Assembly: GCF_000478195.2 (NCBI RefSeq)
Contig: NZ_AUZM01000041.1
Location: 1 to 57,771, forward strand
DNA: 57,771 nt
Direction of reading: 5' to 3'
Origin: Lyngbya aestuarii BL J
GTDB taxonomy: Bacteria > Cyanobacteriota > Cyanobacteriia > Cyanobacteriales > Microcoleaceae
Shown here: positions 9,528 through 18,543 of the stretch, piece by piece
How positions within the stretch are numbered: position 1 is the first letter of the stretch
How the letters are laid out: each line of letters begins with the position of its first letter
Program-made: the position numbers and the translations under genes
Notes under the pieces: generated by a model
Told to the model about the DNA's origin: nothing
Databases searched by the model: none
What the model saw: the letters and a program-made list of their open reading frames with translations, nothing else

Positions 9528-10154
9528 ATGAGTAGCCTTCCAAATCAAGAGCCACACAATAATCATTCACCTCAAGACCATTCAGAAAATGCCTGGGTTG
9601 AGGGGTTTAAAACGATTGGACTCAGTATTGTTTTAGCGTTGGGGATTCGTACCTTTGTGGCAGAAGCCCGTTATATTCCCTCGGGTTCAATGTTACCGAC
9701 TTTAGAAATCAATGATCGCTTGATTATCGATAAGTTGGGGTACAAGTTTCAAAATCCTGATCGCGGAGATGTTGTGGTGTTCTCTCCGACTGATCAACTC
9801 AAAACCCAGTATAAAGACGCTTTTATCAAACGGATTATTGGTTTGCCGGGTGAAGAGGTTGAAGTTCGAGATGGACTGGTTTTTGTCGATGGTCAACCCT
9901 TAGATGAAAAATACATCGCTGAAGAACCCCAGTATAACTGGGGGCCGGAGGTGGTTCCCAAAGATAGCTACCTGGTTCTCGGAGATAACCGTAATAATAG
10001 CTACGACAGCCACTATTGGGGATATGTGCCTCGCGATCATATCATTGGCCGAGCGATCGTTCGGTTTTGGCCACCTAACCGGGTGGGTGGGCTTGATGAA
10101 AGTCCGTTGTATGCGTCTCCGTCTGCACCCCAACCTCAACCTCAACCTCAATAA
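9528..10154 (+). CDS. lepB: Signal peptidase I
   Basis: Membrane-bound leader peptidase that removes signal peptides on the outer face of the cytoplasmic (or thylakoid) membrane. From the ATG at 9528 the protein has 208 residues. A cytoplasmic polar leader is followed by one membrane segment (about 27-45). The catalytic serine S54 is in PSGSMLPTL and the general-base lysine K101 in KRIIGLPGE. The box [14 protein letters not shown] and the C-terminal GRAIVRFWP strand follow. A TTG five codons upstream (9513) is in frame, but the ATG is preferred. The C-terminus is an unusual Pro-Gln run made by tandem CAACCT hexamers (about 10131-10151). It is transcribed away from pyrC and converges with the minus-strand signalling operon. 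Confidence 0.95.
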   Translation: MSSLPNQEPHNNHSPQDHSENAWVEGFKTIGLSIVLALGIRTFVAEARYIPSGSMLPTLEINDRLIIDKLGYKFQNPDRGDVVVFSPTDQLKTQYKDAFIKRIIGLPGEEVEVRDGLVFVDGQPLDEKYIAEEPQYNWGPEVVPKDSYLVLGDNRNNSYDSHYWGYVPRDHIIGRAIVRFWPPNRVGGLDESPLYASPSAPQPQPQPQ

Positions 10155-10184
10155 GCTCTACTCGCTGAAATGGGTTTGTTGAAC

Positions 10185-11717
10185 TTAAATAGCGGGCGCC
10201 ACAGCATAGGTATTGCGTCCGCTTTGTTTTGCTTGGTAGAGGGCTTCATCGGCGAGTTGGATGAGGGATTGAGGAGAATCAGTAGAAGTCGGAATCAGAC
10301 TACTCACCCCCAAACTAATTGTCACAATCGGGCTGATTTGAGAATCTGCATGGGGGATTTGTTGCTGTAACACTCTGGTGTGAATTCGTTCGGCGACAGA
10401 AATGGCTCCTTGGGTATCGGTGTAGGGTAGAATAATCGCAAATTCTTCTCCCCCGTAACGGGCGACAACATCTGCTGCTCGTTGGATAGACTGATAAAGG
10501 ATGTGAGCGATTTGTACTAAACAATCATCTCCGGCTAAATGACCGTAACAATCGTTATATCGTTTAAAATAATCAACGTCGCACAAAATTAATGATAGAG
10601 GTAACTGGAGTCGTTGCATCCGTTGCCATTCTTGTTGTAACCGATAGTCAAAATGCCGACGATTGGCGATTTGAGTCAACCCATCAAGATTGGCTAACAG
10701 TTCGAGTTCAAGGTTAGCCCGTTGAAGTTCTTGTTTGAGTTGGGCTTGTTGGAGAGGAGAACTTAACTGAGTTGCTACGGCTTGGACTAATTCAACTGTC
10801 CGACTTTGATAGGGAACAGCTTGGGTTTGATAAAAGACTAATATTGCCAGCAACTTTTCAGACTCGACAACAGGGACACCAAAAACGGCTTTGAGTCCAG
10901 CATCGACAACCAGTTGAGTTCGCAGATAAACAGTTTCTGAACAAGTCGAACAATCTTCTATCCATTCGGGTTTATGAGATTGCCAAATTCGTCCCGGTAA
11001 TCCTTCACCAGAGGCAAAAGTAATCAAGCGACTTTGCTCTTGAAATCTCCCGAAAGCAGCAGAACAACTTTTAAACTGAGGAATATATTCTAATACATCT
11101 TTGTCTGGGTTGGGTAGCCAACCCTCGCCATAGTCCCAGCCAATATTTTGACAGATGACATCTAAAATACTACTAATCGCTTCTTCGAGGGTGTGTGATT
11201 TTTCTATCGTCCAAGTTGCTTCGAGTAAAAGTTTGGTTTCATATTGCGCCTTTTGTAATTGTTTGTTTTGCTGAATTAACTCTTGATTTTTGTGTTGAAG
11301 TTGCTGTTGTAAAGATTTGAGAGAAACTTGATAACGAATCCGGGCGAGAACTTCTTCCGCGATAAAAGGTTTAGTAATATAATCACTTCCACCAACTTGA
11401 AATCCTTTGACTTTATTGGTGCCATCATCCAACGCACTCATAAAAATTACTGGAATATTTTCAGTTTCAGGATTTGCTTTTAACTGTTGACATACCGTAA
11501 AGCCATCTATATCTGGCATCATAATATCAAGTAAAATTAAGTCGGGCTGAAAACGGCTTAAACTTAATATTGCTAATTTTCCACTATTGGCAAATCGGAC
11601 ATTATAGCCCTGTTTAACTAACATCTCTTGCAGTAGACGTAAATTTTCAGGTAAATCATCTACCACCAGAATTTTTATGGTTTCAGACTTATTTGAAGGT
11701 TCACTTGGAGGTGTCAT
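10185..11717 (-). CDS. Response regulator diguanylate cyclase (REC-GAF-GGDEF)
   Basis: Makes cyclic di-GMP from two GTP in response to phosphorylation. The receiver domain (1-125) has the acidic pair D20/D21, phospho-acceptor D64 in LILLDIMMPDIDG and lysine K116. A short coiled coil leads to a GAF domain (about 170-325). The GGDEF domain (about 340-505) has the intact signature GGEEF at 422-426 and an RxxD product-inhibition site at 413-416 (RAAD). An active, feedback-controlled enzyme is therefore expected. Its ATG overlaps the TGA of the upstream hybrid kinase (ATGA, 11714-11717), so the two are translationally coupled. That makes this the likely phospho-partner of the ethylene-receptor-like kinase. 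The partnership is inference; the domains are clear. Confidence 0.93.
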   Translation of the reverse strand: MTPPSEPSNKSETIKILVVDDLPENLRLLQEMLVKQGYNVRFANSGKLAILSLSRFQPDLILLDIMMPDIDGFTVCQQLKANPETENIPVIFMSALDDGTNKVKGFQVGGSDYITKPFIAEEVLARIRYQVSLKSLQQQLQHKNQELIQQNKQLQKAQYETKLLLEATWTIEKSHTLEEAISSILDVICQNIGWDYGEGWLPNPDKDVLEYIPQFKSCSAAFGRFQEQSRLITFASGEGLPGRIWQSHKPEWIEDCSTCSETVYLRTQLVVDAGLKAVFGVPVVESEKLLAILVFYQTQAVPYQSRTVELVQAVATQLSSPLQQAQLKQELQRANLELELLANLDGLTQIANRRHFDYRLQQEWQRMQRLQLPLSLILCDVDYFKRYNDCYGHLAGDDCLVQIAHILYQSIQRAADVVARYGGEEFAIILPYTDTQGAISVAERIHTRVLQQQIPHADSQISPIVTISLGVSSLIPTSTDSPQSLIQLADEALYQAKQSGRNTYAVAPAI

Positions 11718-14700
11718 AAATTGTTCTCCTGGGTTTCGAGTAGTTTAAGAATGGGTTCATAGTTGAAGTTTTCAGTATAAAATTTTAGATAGTTTGCTAG
11801 TTTTTCGTGTTCGGGTAAAATTTCTTGGATGAGTTGATTAATTGCTTCTCCATCGAGTGAGAGTACCGCTTCCTCTAGCCGGAATTTCCACTCGGATGAT
11901 AATGTTGTCAATTGAGACTGAATTTGTGATAAATCATTTTCCCCATTCACGGTTGGGGATGCCTGCTCAATTTTTTGATAAAGATACTGTACTCCCAAAT
12001 ATTCTGTCATTTTATTGAAGATCAACGTAACTTGTAAAGGCTTACAAACAAAGTCATCACAACCTGCTTCTATGGCAGCCTGTTTTTGTTCGTTAAATGC
12101 ACTCGCAGTTAAAGCAATAATCACCGTTCGGGAGGAAGCAGAAGCTTGATTTTGTTGTTCAAGTTGGCGAATTTGCCGCGTTGCTTCATAGCCATCTAGA
12201 ACAGGCATTTTAAAATCCATCCAAATCAAATCAGGTTGAAATGCTTGCCATTTTTCAACGGCTTCTAACCCGTTGTTGGCGATTTGTACTTCAAACCCCA
12301 CGGGAGTTAAAATTTGCTCGAGAAGTTGACAGTTATAGGGTTCATCGTCTACGATTAAAATTCGATAGACAGGTTGATGGGGTTGTAAGCCAATCACTCG
12401 ACTGTACAAAGAATTTTCGGGAATAACCTCTGCAAACTCAACAGGTAAAGCGGGCATCTGACAATCAAATGTGGTTCCGAGTTTGGGCTGAGAATAAACT
12501 TCTATTTTACCCCCAAACAGTTTAATATAACCATTACAAATTGCTAAACCTAAACCTGTTCCTTGCTGAGATTGAATTCCAGATTGAGTTTGTACAAATG
12601 GACGGAACAAATCATCGATTTCGTCAAGTTCGATGCCAACTCCAGTATCACTGATCCGAAAATGTAATTGCACCTCTGATGTGTCAGTTTTACCCGTCAA
12701 ATCAACTGAGAAAGTTTCTCTCACATCCGCTTCAAAGCGAACACCACCTTCTTTTGTAAACTTGATCGCATTACTGAGCAAGTTTGTTAAAATTTGACGT
12801 AACTTCACCCGATCACTTTGAATATAACGAGGGAGGTTAGGGCTAATTACAAATGTTAATTGTAAATTTTTTTGAGACGCTTTTATTGTAAATATATTTT
12901 GGAGTTCTTCAATTAAATCCCACAAGTCAAAAGCTTCTTGGATGAAAATACTCTGTCCAGATTCTATTTTAGATAAATCCAGAATATCATTAATTAAACT
13001 TAAAAGATGCTCGCCACTACGTTGAATAATATTCAGATTATTTTGTTGCTGTGGTGTTAGGTTAGAACTTCCACTGATAACTTGAGTAAAACCAAGAATG
13101 GCATTGAGAGGAGAACGCAATTCGTGACTCATATTTGCCAGAAAAATACTTTTTGCTTGGTTGGCGACTTCAGCCGCTTCTTTGGCTTTCACTAATTCTG
13201 CTTCAGCTGCTTTGCGATCGCTAATATCAATTGCCACCCCAACAACGCGAGTGACTTCACCCTGATCATTAACAACTGCTTTCCCTTTAGCCAACATCCA
13301 AGTATTTTCAGCAAAGCCTATCAAACGATGCTCAACTTGAAACTCTCCTCTATTTTTGATCGCATTTTCTTTTGCTTCTACAGCCCGAACGCGATCTTCA
13401 GGATGAATACCTTCATGAGCAAATTCTAAGGGAAATTCCCAAAAATTTGCAGTCCAATTTTCCCCGATATTGTTACCCCAACCTCTGACTTCTTGACTGA
13501 TTAAATCTTCTTCCCAACAAATAATTCGTCCGGCTTCTAGGGTGCGGTAAAGTCTTTCTTGACTGTTTTGCAAATCTATTTCAGCTTGTTTGCTAGCGCT
13601 AATATCAAGAATCACACCATCCCAAATTATTTCTCCATCGTCACGGTGTCTAGGACGTGCATTATCTAGAACCCATCGAACTTGACCGGACGGTAAAATA
13701 TATCGCCATTCTTCAGAAAATGGAGTCAGGTTTTGTTTACTCATCGTAGCGGCTTGATTATGTTTTGGCAGATCTTCAGGATGAATTTTATTCAGGATTC
13801 GGTTTGCATTTGCGATCGCATCTTGGGGTTCCATTCCAAACAATTCGCGACAACCTTCACTCAGATATTCAAAAGTAAATGTACCGTCTAATCCTTCAAC
13901 TAAAGTATACATCGCCCCAGGTATATTGCTAGCAATTAATTGAAGTCGTTCTTCACTTTCGCGTAGGGCTTCTTCTGCCTGTTTGAGTTTGGTGAGGTCA
14001 CGAATACTGACAACAATACCTGTAATCTCTTTATCCAATTCGCGGTAAGGAGTATAGGTCAGACTAATAAATTTTGGTTGATCTTCTGAACTGTAAAACC
14101 ATCTTTCATATTGAATAACTTCACCCTTTAAACAAGCTTCAAACTTAGGCTGTATGAGTTGTGTAAATAGAGGTTCTCCGATAATGTTGTTAACCTTATT
14201 TCCCACAACTTCATCAAGATATTTATGATAAAACTTGAGATAAGTAGGGTTGACCAGCTGATAAGTATAATTACAATCTACTAAACAAATCCCATCAGAG
14301 GTTGCTGCGATAATCCGTTCATATTGTCGTAGATTTTGTTCAATTTTTTTGCGTTCATTAATATCTTGAATTTGAGCAATAAAATAAAGTGGCTCTTGCT
14401 GTTCATTCCGAACCAATGAAACATTAAGTAATATCCAGATAGATTTTCCGTTTTTATGAAAATATCGCTTTTCCATTTGATAGGTGCGAATTTGATCAGC
14501 AATAAGTTGTTTAGCATAGTTAAAGTCTATTTCAAAATCTTCGGGATGAGTGATTTCTTGAACAGAGAGTGAGGCTAATTCAGATGGACTATAACCTGTG
14601 ATTGTACACGTTGCCTGATTGACTTTTAACCAATTTCCTTCTAGAGAAACAATCGCCATACCAATGGGTGCATAATCAAACGCGCTGCGAAAACGTTCTT

Positions 14701-15493
14701 CACTTTCCTGTAGTTTTTGTTCGGCTTGTTTTCGTTCATTAATATCAGTTGCAGTTCCAATAATTTGTTTGATATTGCCTTGGGGATCTTTTAAGGGTGT
14801 TAAAGTTGTTAAAAACCAGCTTTTTTTACCTTGAAAAAATAAATATTCTTCAAAGGTAACAGTTTTTTTAGCATCTAAACAGGTTCGTAATTGATAATTA
14901 CCCTTATTTGCCACGGCGGTTGGCATAAATTCATCTGCTGTTTTTCCTTTTATTTCTGAACTTGAAAAGCCGGAAAATCGTTCAGCCGCAGGATTATAAC
15001 TCACATAACGAAATATTCCATTTTCTACTACATCAAGTACAAAAATTGCTTGTTCAACCCCTTCATAAATACTCTGTAAAAATTGTGTTTTTTCTGCTAA
15101 TTCTTGATTGAGTTGTTGAAGTTGGGTTGGATTGGGTAAAGCTAACGCTTGAGGAATAATCGAGATTAACTGAAATGCTGTTATCATAGAAACAACAGCA
15201 GTTAAGGCTTTGGTTAATCCTGAAATCCAATAAATCGGATACCAGAGTGTAATAATACCGAGAAAGTGAGTAGTACCACAAGTAATAATAAAAGCTGCAA
15301 ATAAAAACCAAACCACTCGAAAAGGTGTATCTTGGCGTTGGTTGAGTAAGCGTAGTAAAGCAATGGGAATGAAGTAATAGCTTAAACTAATCAAAGCATC
15401 TGAGATCAGATGTAAGCTAACAAGGGAAGGTTGCCAAAGATAACAATGCCCATGAGGAATATAGAGGTTAGATAATAGAATAGAGTTAAACAT
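11714..15493 (-). CDS. Hybrid histidine kinase with ethylene-receptor N-terminal domain
   Basis: A 1259-residue membrane sensor kinase. Residues 20-120 form three membrane helices that align with the plant ETR1 ethylene-binding domain. D32, Y39, I42, P43, C72 and H76 match ETR1 D25, Y32, I35, P36, C65 and H69 at one constant offset of 7 with no gap. In ETR1 the Cys and His bind the Cu(I) that holds ethylene. About five PAS domains follow (roughly 135-770), beginning with QSIYEGVEQAIFVLD. Then come HisKA with phospho-histidine H790 in MSHELRSPLN, HATPase_c ([21 protein letters not shown]) and a receiver with D1093 in WMDFKMPVLDG. The roughly 100-residue tail has no HPt motif I can see. No GAF or phytochrome domain is present, unlike Synechocystis SynEtr1. 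The start ATG fits the conserved PHGHCYLW leader. Confidence 0.93.
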   Translation of the reverse strand: MFNSILLSNLYIPHGHCYLWQPSLVSLHLISDALISLSYYFIPIALLRLLNQRQDTPFRVVWFLFAAFIITCGTTHFLGIITLWYPIYWISGLTKALTAVVSMITAFQLISIIPQALALPNPTQLQQLNQELAEKTQFLQSIYEGVEQAIFVLDVVENGIFRYVSYNPAAERFSGFSSSEIKGKTADEFMPTAVANKGNYQLRTCLDAKKTVTFEEYLFFQGKKSWFLTTLTPLKDPQGNIKQIIGTATDINERKQAEQKLQESEERFRSAFDYAPIGMAIVSLEGNWLKVNQATCTITGYSPSELASLSVQEITHPEDFEIDFNYAKQLIADQIRTYQMEKRYFHKNGKSIWILLNVSLVRNEQQEPLYFIAQIQDINERKKIEQNLRQYERIIAATSDGICLVDCNYTYQLVNPTYLKFYHKYLDEVVGNKVNNIIGEPLFTQLIQPKFEACLKGEVIQYERWFYSSEDQPKFISLTYTPYRELDKEITGIVVSIRDLTKLKQAEEALRESEERLQLIASNIPGAMYTLVEGLDGTFTFEYLSEGCRELFGMEPQDAIANANRILNKIHPEDLPKHNQAATMSKQNLTPFSEEWRYILPSGQVRWVLDNARPRHRDDGEIIWDGVILDISASKQAEIDLQNSQERLYRTLEAGRIICWEEDLISQEVRGWGNNIGENWTANFWEFPLEFAHEGIHPEDRVRAVEAKENAIKNRGEFQVEHRLIGFAENTWMLAKGKAVVNDQGEVTRVVGVAIDISDRKAAEAELVKAKEAAEVANQAKSIFLANMSHELRSPLNAILGFTQVISGSSNLTPQQQNNLNIIQRSGEHLLSLINDILDLSKIESGQSIFIQEAFDLWDLIEELQNIFTIKASQKNLQLTFVISPNLPRYIQSDRVKLRQILTNLLSNAIKFTKEGGVRFEADVRETFSVDLTGKTDTSEVQLHFRISDTGVGIELDEIDDLFRPFVQTQSGIQSQQGTGLGLAICNGYIKLFGGKIEVYSQPKLGTTFDCQMPALPVEFAEVIPENSLYSRVIGLQPHQPVYRILIVDDEPYNCQLLEQILTPVGFEVQIANNGLEAVEKWQAFQPDLIWMDFKMPVLDGYEATRQIRQLEQQNQASASSRTVIIALTASAFNEQKQAAIEAGCDDFVCKPLQVTLIFNKMTEYLGVQYLYQKIEQASPTVNGENDLSQIQSQLTTLSSEWKFRLEEAVLSLDGEAINQLIQEILPEHEKLANYLKFYTENFNYEPILKLLETQENNL

Positions 15494-15610
15494 TATCTGA
15501 CGGGTAATGATGGGAATTTAAACAAAGCACTTTTGTCTATCATTATAGATCAGAAATATAAATTCATCATCAAATAAATTTTTGTTGATAATTTTTTACA
15601 AATAAATATA

Positions 15611-16936
15611 TTAATCAATTCTGAACATCTCTGAATCTAGACCAAAATCATTGCGGTAAGTTTTTAAGACTTTACCTGTAATGTCTTGTCTCAACCAAGA
15701 TGTATTTATTGATAGAGAGTTTAGAGTTTTTGCTTCAACCTTCCAAGGAGTTTGAGGAGAAAATAACGTTAATTCCGCAGGTTTACCGTTGGCAATTCTT
15801 GTTGGTTTTTGTCCGAGACATTTGAGGGGTTTGGTACTTAAAGCTTGCCACAATTCTAACGCTGACCACTGACCCGAACTCACAAAAGTTTGCCAGAGTA
15901 ACGGTAGCGCTAATTCTAGCCCAATAGAACCTGCTGGCGCATCGGCAAAAGCCACTGTTTTTTCTTCGTAGGTGTAGGGTGTGTGATCGATAGCGATCGC
16001 ATCAATTACGCCAGATTTCACCCCTTGAATTAAAGCAATTTGGTCTTCAATATTTCCTAAAGGTGGATCGAGGTTTAAATTAGGATCGTAAGGGATCATT
16101 GAAAAAGGTAAACTCTTATTTTTACCACTAATAGCTTGAGTATTGAGTAATAAATGTAGCCAAGTGGTACTAGCGGTAATCGGTAATTTTCTGGCTTTAG
16201 CCTCTCGAATTAATTCTACACTTCGAGCCGTTGAAACTCGCATTAAATGAACTGGAGTTTGAGTCGCGGCGACGATTTCAAGAATTGTCGAAATAGCGGT
16301 TGTTTCTGCATAAGCAGGAATTCCGGGTAAACCACTCAAAATTGATTCATTTCCCTCTCGCATCACTCCATTACTCGCGAGTTGGCGATCGCAACCATAC
16401 AAAGCAACAGGCTGATTTAATGGCTTTAAATATTCAAGTAATCGTCGTAATAACATTAAATCTTGAATCGGTTTACCATCAGCAAAACCAATAATTTTTG
16501 TAGTTGCTAATTCCGCCAATTGACTCATTTGTTTTCCGGCGACACCTTGCGTTAAAGCACCCCAAAGATAAACTTGACAAGAGGATTTTGTTTGGGCGAG
16601 ACGATCAATTAAACTCACCGTTGCGGGATTGTCAACAGGCGGAATAGAATCGGGTAAAAGAGCGATGCGAGTAAATCCTCCTGCGGTGGCGGCGTCAATT
16701 AGAGAAGAAATTGTTTCTCGTTCTTCAAAACCTGGTTCTCCGGTGTGGCTATATAAGTCTACTAAACCGGGGCCTAATATTAAACCTTTGGCGTCTTGAA
16801 CTTCAACATCAGACGAGGGAGAAAGATTCGTTTGAATTGCGTTAATAACACCCTCTTTAATTAAAATATCGGCAATGGTATCGGTTCCGGATTCTGGGTC
16901 AAGTATTCTAACATTTTGAAGCAGTTCATGGCTCAT
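15611..16936 (-). CDS. Dihydroorotase-like protein with degenerate active site
   Basis: A 441-residue amidohydrolase of the dihydroorotase family. The metal strand reads LVDLYSHTGEPG. Tyr62 replaces the first metal His and Gly66 replaces the substrate-binding Arg of DxHxHxR. The loop MPNT is LPDS (94-97). The carboxylated lysine segment is replaced by KIIGFADG. Only the late aspartate block AIDHTPYTYEEK remains close to consensus. Cyanobacteria often carry such a second pyrC homologue. It is probably not a working dihydroorotase by itself; a structural partner role (for aspartate transcarbamoylase or the active enzyme) is possible but not shown here. It lies 117 bp upstream of the ethylene-receptor kinase on the same strand and 82 bp downstream of the histidine phosphatase, so a shared transcript is possible. 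Confidence 0.85.
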   Translation of the reverse strand: MSHELLQNVRILDPESGTDTIADILIKEGVINAIQTNLSPSSDVEVQDAKGLILGPGLVDLYSHTGEPGFEERETISSLIDAATAGGFTRIALLPDSIPPVDNPATVSLIDRLAQTKSSCQVYLWGALTQGVAGKQMSQLAELATTKIIGFADGKPIQDLMLLRRLLEYLKPLNQPVALYGCDRQLASNGVMREGNESILSGLPGIPAYAETTAISTILEIVAATQTPVHLMRVSTARSVELIREAKARKLPITASTTWLHLLLNTQAISGKNKSLPFSMIPYDPNLNLDPPLGNIEDQIALIQGVKSGVIDAIAIDHTPYTYEEKTVAFADAPAGSIGLELALPLLWQTFVSSGQWSALELWQALSTKPLKCLGQKPTRIANGKPAELTLFSPQTPWKVEAKTLNSLSINTSWLRQDITGKVLKTYRNDFGLDSEMFRID

Positions 16937-16988
16937 AATTTAAGTTTAGAGTTTAGGTTTAGAGTTTAAAGTTTGAAGAAAGAGTTTT

Positions 16989-17013
16989 GGGCGCAAGCCT
17001 TGCGCCCCTACGA
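16989..17013. repeat. Dispersed 19-bp palindrome, copy 1
   Basis: GGGCGCAAG-C-CTTGCGCCC is a perfect palindrome with a single central base, followed by CTACG. Near-identical copies occur at 32746-32770 and (inverted) 33251-33275. Such elements are common between cyanobacterial genes. This one sits in the 82-bp gap between two minus-strand genes and could attenuate transcription. Confidence 0.85.
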
Positions 17014-17018
17014 AGATT

Positions 17019-18377
17019 TTATAATGCTCCGGCGGCGGTTTTATCCAAAATTCCCTCAAATAAATGAGTGGTAATATTAGAAGCTTGTAAAACCGGATCA
17101 CCGTTAATTCCATTCGGATAGTCAATCACAGTTACCGCCCCATTTCCTTGTTTAAAGTTCCAAAAATGTTGAGGAGGTAAGTTAAAAACTTGAGCAAGAA
17201 TGGCTTTATTAACCGCATCGTGAGCGACCACAAGTCCGGTAACAGGTTGTTGATCATAAGCTTTGACAATACGTTTCCAAGCGATTTCTACCCGATCCCA
17301 AACTTGTTTTAAATTCTCTCCTTCTGGCATTTGAACAGTTTCAGGAGCGACTTTCCATTGTTGCAAAAGTCCGGGATAAAGTTGTTCAATTTCGGCTTCA
17401 AATTTCCCTTCCCATAAACCGTGACTAATTTCCCACAAATCTGCATCAAGTTGTAACTCAAGATTAGGATGATGTTGGAGAATAATTTCAGCCGTTTCTT
17501 TCGGACGGAGTAACGGACTACTGAAGGCAAAATCGAGTTTAACAGTTTTGAGAAATTCGGCGGCTTTGCGGGCTTGTTCTCGACCGTTATCGTTTAAAGG
17601 AATGTCAATTTGTCCTTGAAATTGTCCATTGCGATTCCACTCTGTTTCCCCATGTCGAACTAATAAAATTCTCGGCCCTTGATGTTCAGGTCGAACCGAG
17701 GGAAATTGGTTTCCAACATGATTGGTGAGGTTCAGAGACTGAAGTTGAACTGAGGCGGGTTGAGGAAGTTCTCCTGGTGTAACTTCAGAAAAGTTCAAGA
17801 CACTAATTCCACAGTTAGATTGTTGAATAGATTGATAATATTTGGCTTCTATTCCTAAAGCGGTAGCAATTAATGACCGATTAATTCCATTATGAGCGAC
17901 AATTAAAACAGTTTGATCCTGATGACGAGTTAAAATTTCTCGCCAAAATTTTCGGGCTTGTTCAAATATTGCTAAGACTGGAAAATGCTTTCGTTCTCCT
18001 TCGGGTTCAGAAAGAACCATAAAAAATTCGTGAGGACGTTCGTGCCAACATTGATAGTCTTGGGAATATTTTTCAATCACATTTTGACGAAATAAACCCT
18101 CCCACAACGGCAGATCAATTTCCATCAAAAGTTCAGTCGGTTGTAGTTGCGGAGGTGTTTTTAAGTGGGACACCACCAGTTCAGCCGTTTGTTTAGCACG
18201 TTTGAGAGGGCTACAATAAATCGCATCAAATGTTAAATTTGCGAGAGTATCTCCCACTTGATTTGCTGCATTACAGCCTTTTTCTGTTAAAACAGAATCA
18301 TCAAGGCGACCTTGAATGCGGTGTTGAGCATTGTAGGTACTCTGACCATGGCGAACAAGAATTACACGGGTTGTCAT
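17019..18377 (-). CDS. Tandem histidine phosphatase (phosphoglycerate mutase-like), two domains
   Basis: Two complete histidine-phosphatase domains in one 452-residue chain. Domain 1 (about 1-200) has VRHGQSTYN with the phospho-acceptor His, SPLKRAKQTAE, MEIDLPLWEG and a second catalytic His in VAHNGINRS. Domain 2 (about 230-445) has VRHGETEWN, SPLLRPKETAE, WEISHGLWEG and VVAHDAVNK. All key His/Arg/Glu residues are present in both halves, so both may act. Cyanobacterial genomes usually annotate this two-domain protein as phosphoglycerate mutase, but the family also includes phosphoserine and sugar-phosphate phosphatases, and no substrate can be read from the motifs. Start ATG lies right before the first strand. 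Upstream of a minus-strand group leading to the degenerate dihydroorotase. Confidence 0.88.
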   Translation of the reverse strand: MTTRVILVRHGQSTYNAQHRIQGRLDDSVLTEKGCNAANQVGDTLANLTFDAIYCSPLKRAKQTAELVVSHLKTPPQLQPTELLMEIDLPLWEGLFRQNVIEKYSQDYQCWHERPHEFFMVLSEPEGERKHFPVLAIFEQARKFWREILTRHQDQTVLIVAHNGINRSLIATALGIEAKYYQSIQQSNCGISVLNFSEVTPGELPQPASVQLQSLNLTNHVGNQFPSVRPEHQGPRILLVRHGETEWNRNGQFQGQIDIPLNDNGREQARKAAEFLKTVKLDFAFSSPLLRPKETAEIILQHHPNLELQLDADLWEISHGLWEGKFEAEIEQLYPGLLQQWKVAPETVQMPEGENLKQVWDRVEIAWKRIVKAYDQQPVTGLVVAHDAVNKAILAQVFNLPPQHFWNFKQGNGAVTVIDYPNGINGDPVLQASNITTHLFEGILDKTAAGAL

Positions 18378-18543
18378 TACTCTAGATGTGTGGATGTGTG
18401 ATGGTTGAACAAGGAAAGCCGATTAAAGCCAGAAGCATTTTACCTTGTTTTTGTAACTCGCTCACATCTAAAGTTCAACTCAAAAATCCGGGTACTTCTA
18501 AAAAGCAGATTTTAAAACGGATTTTTCTGAATTTGGGATTTTA

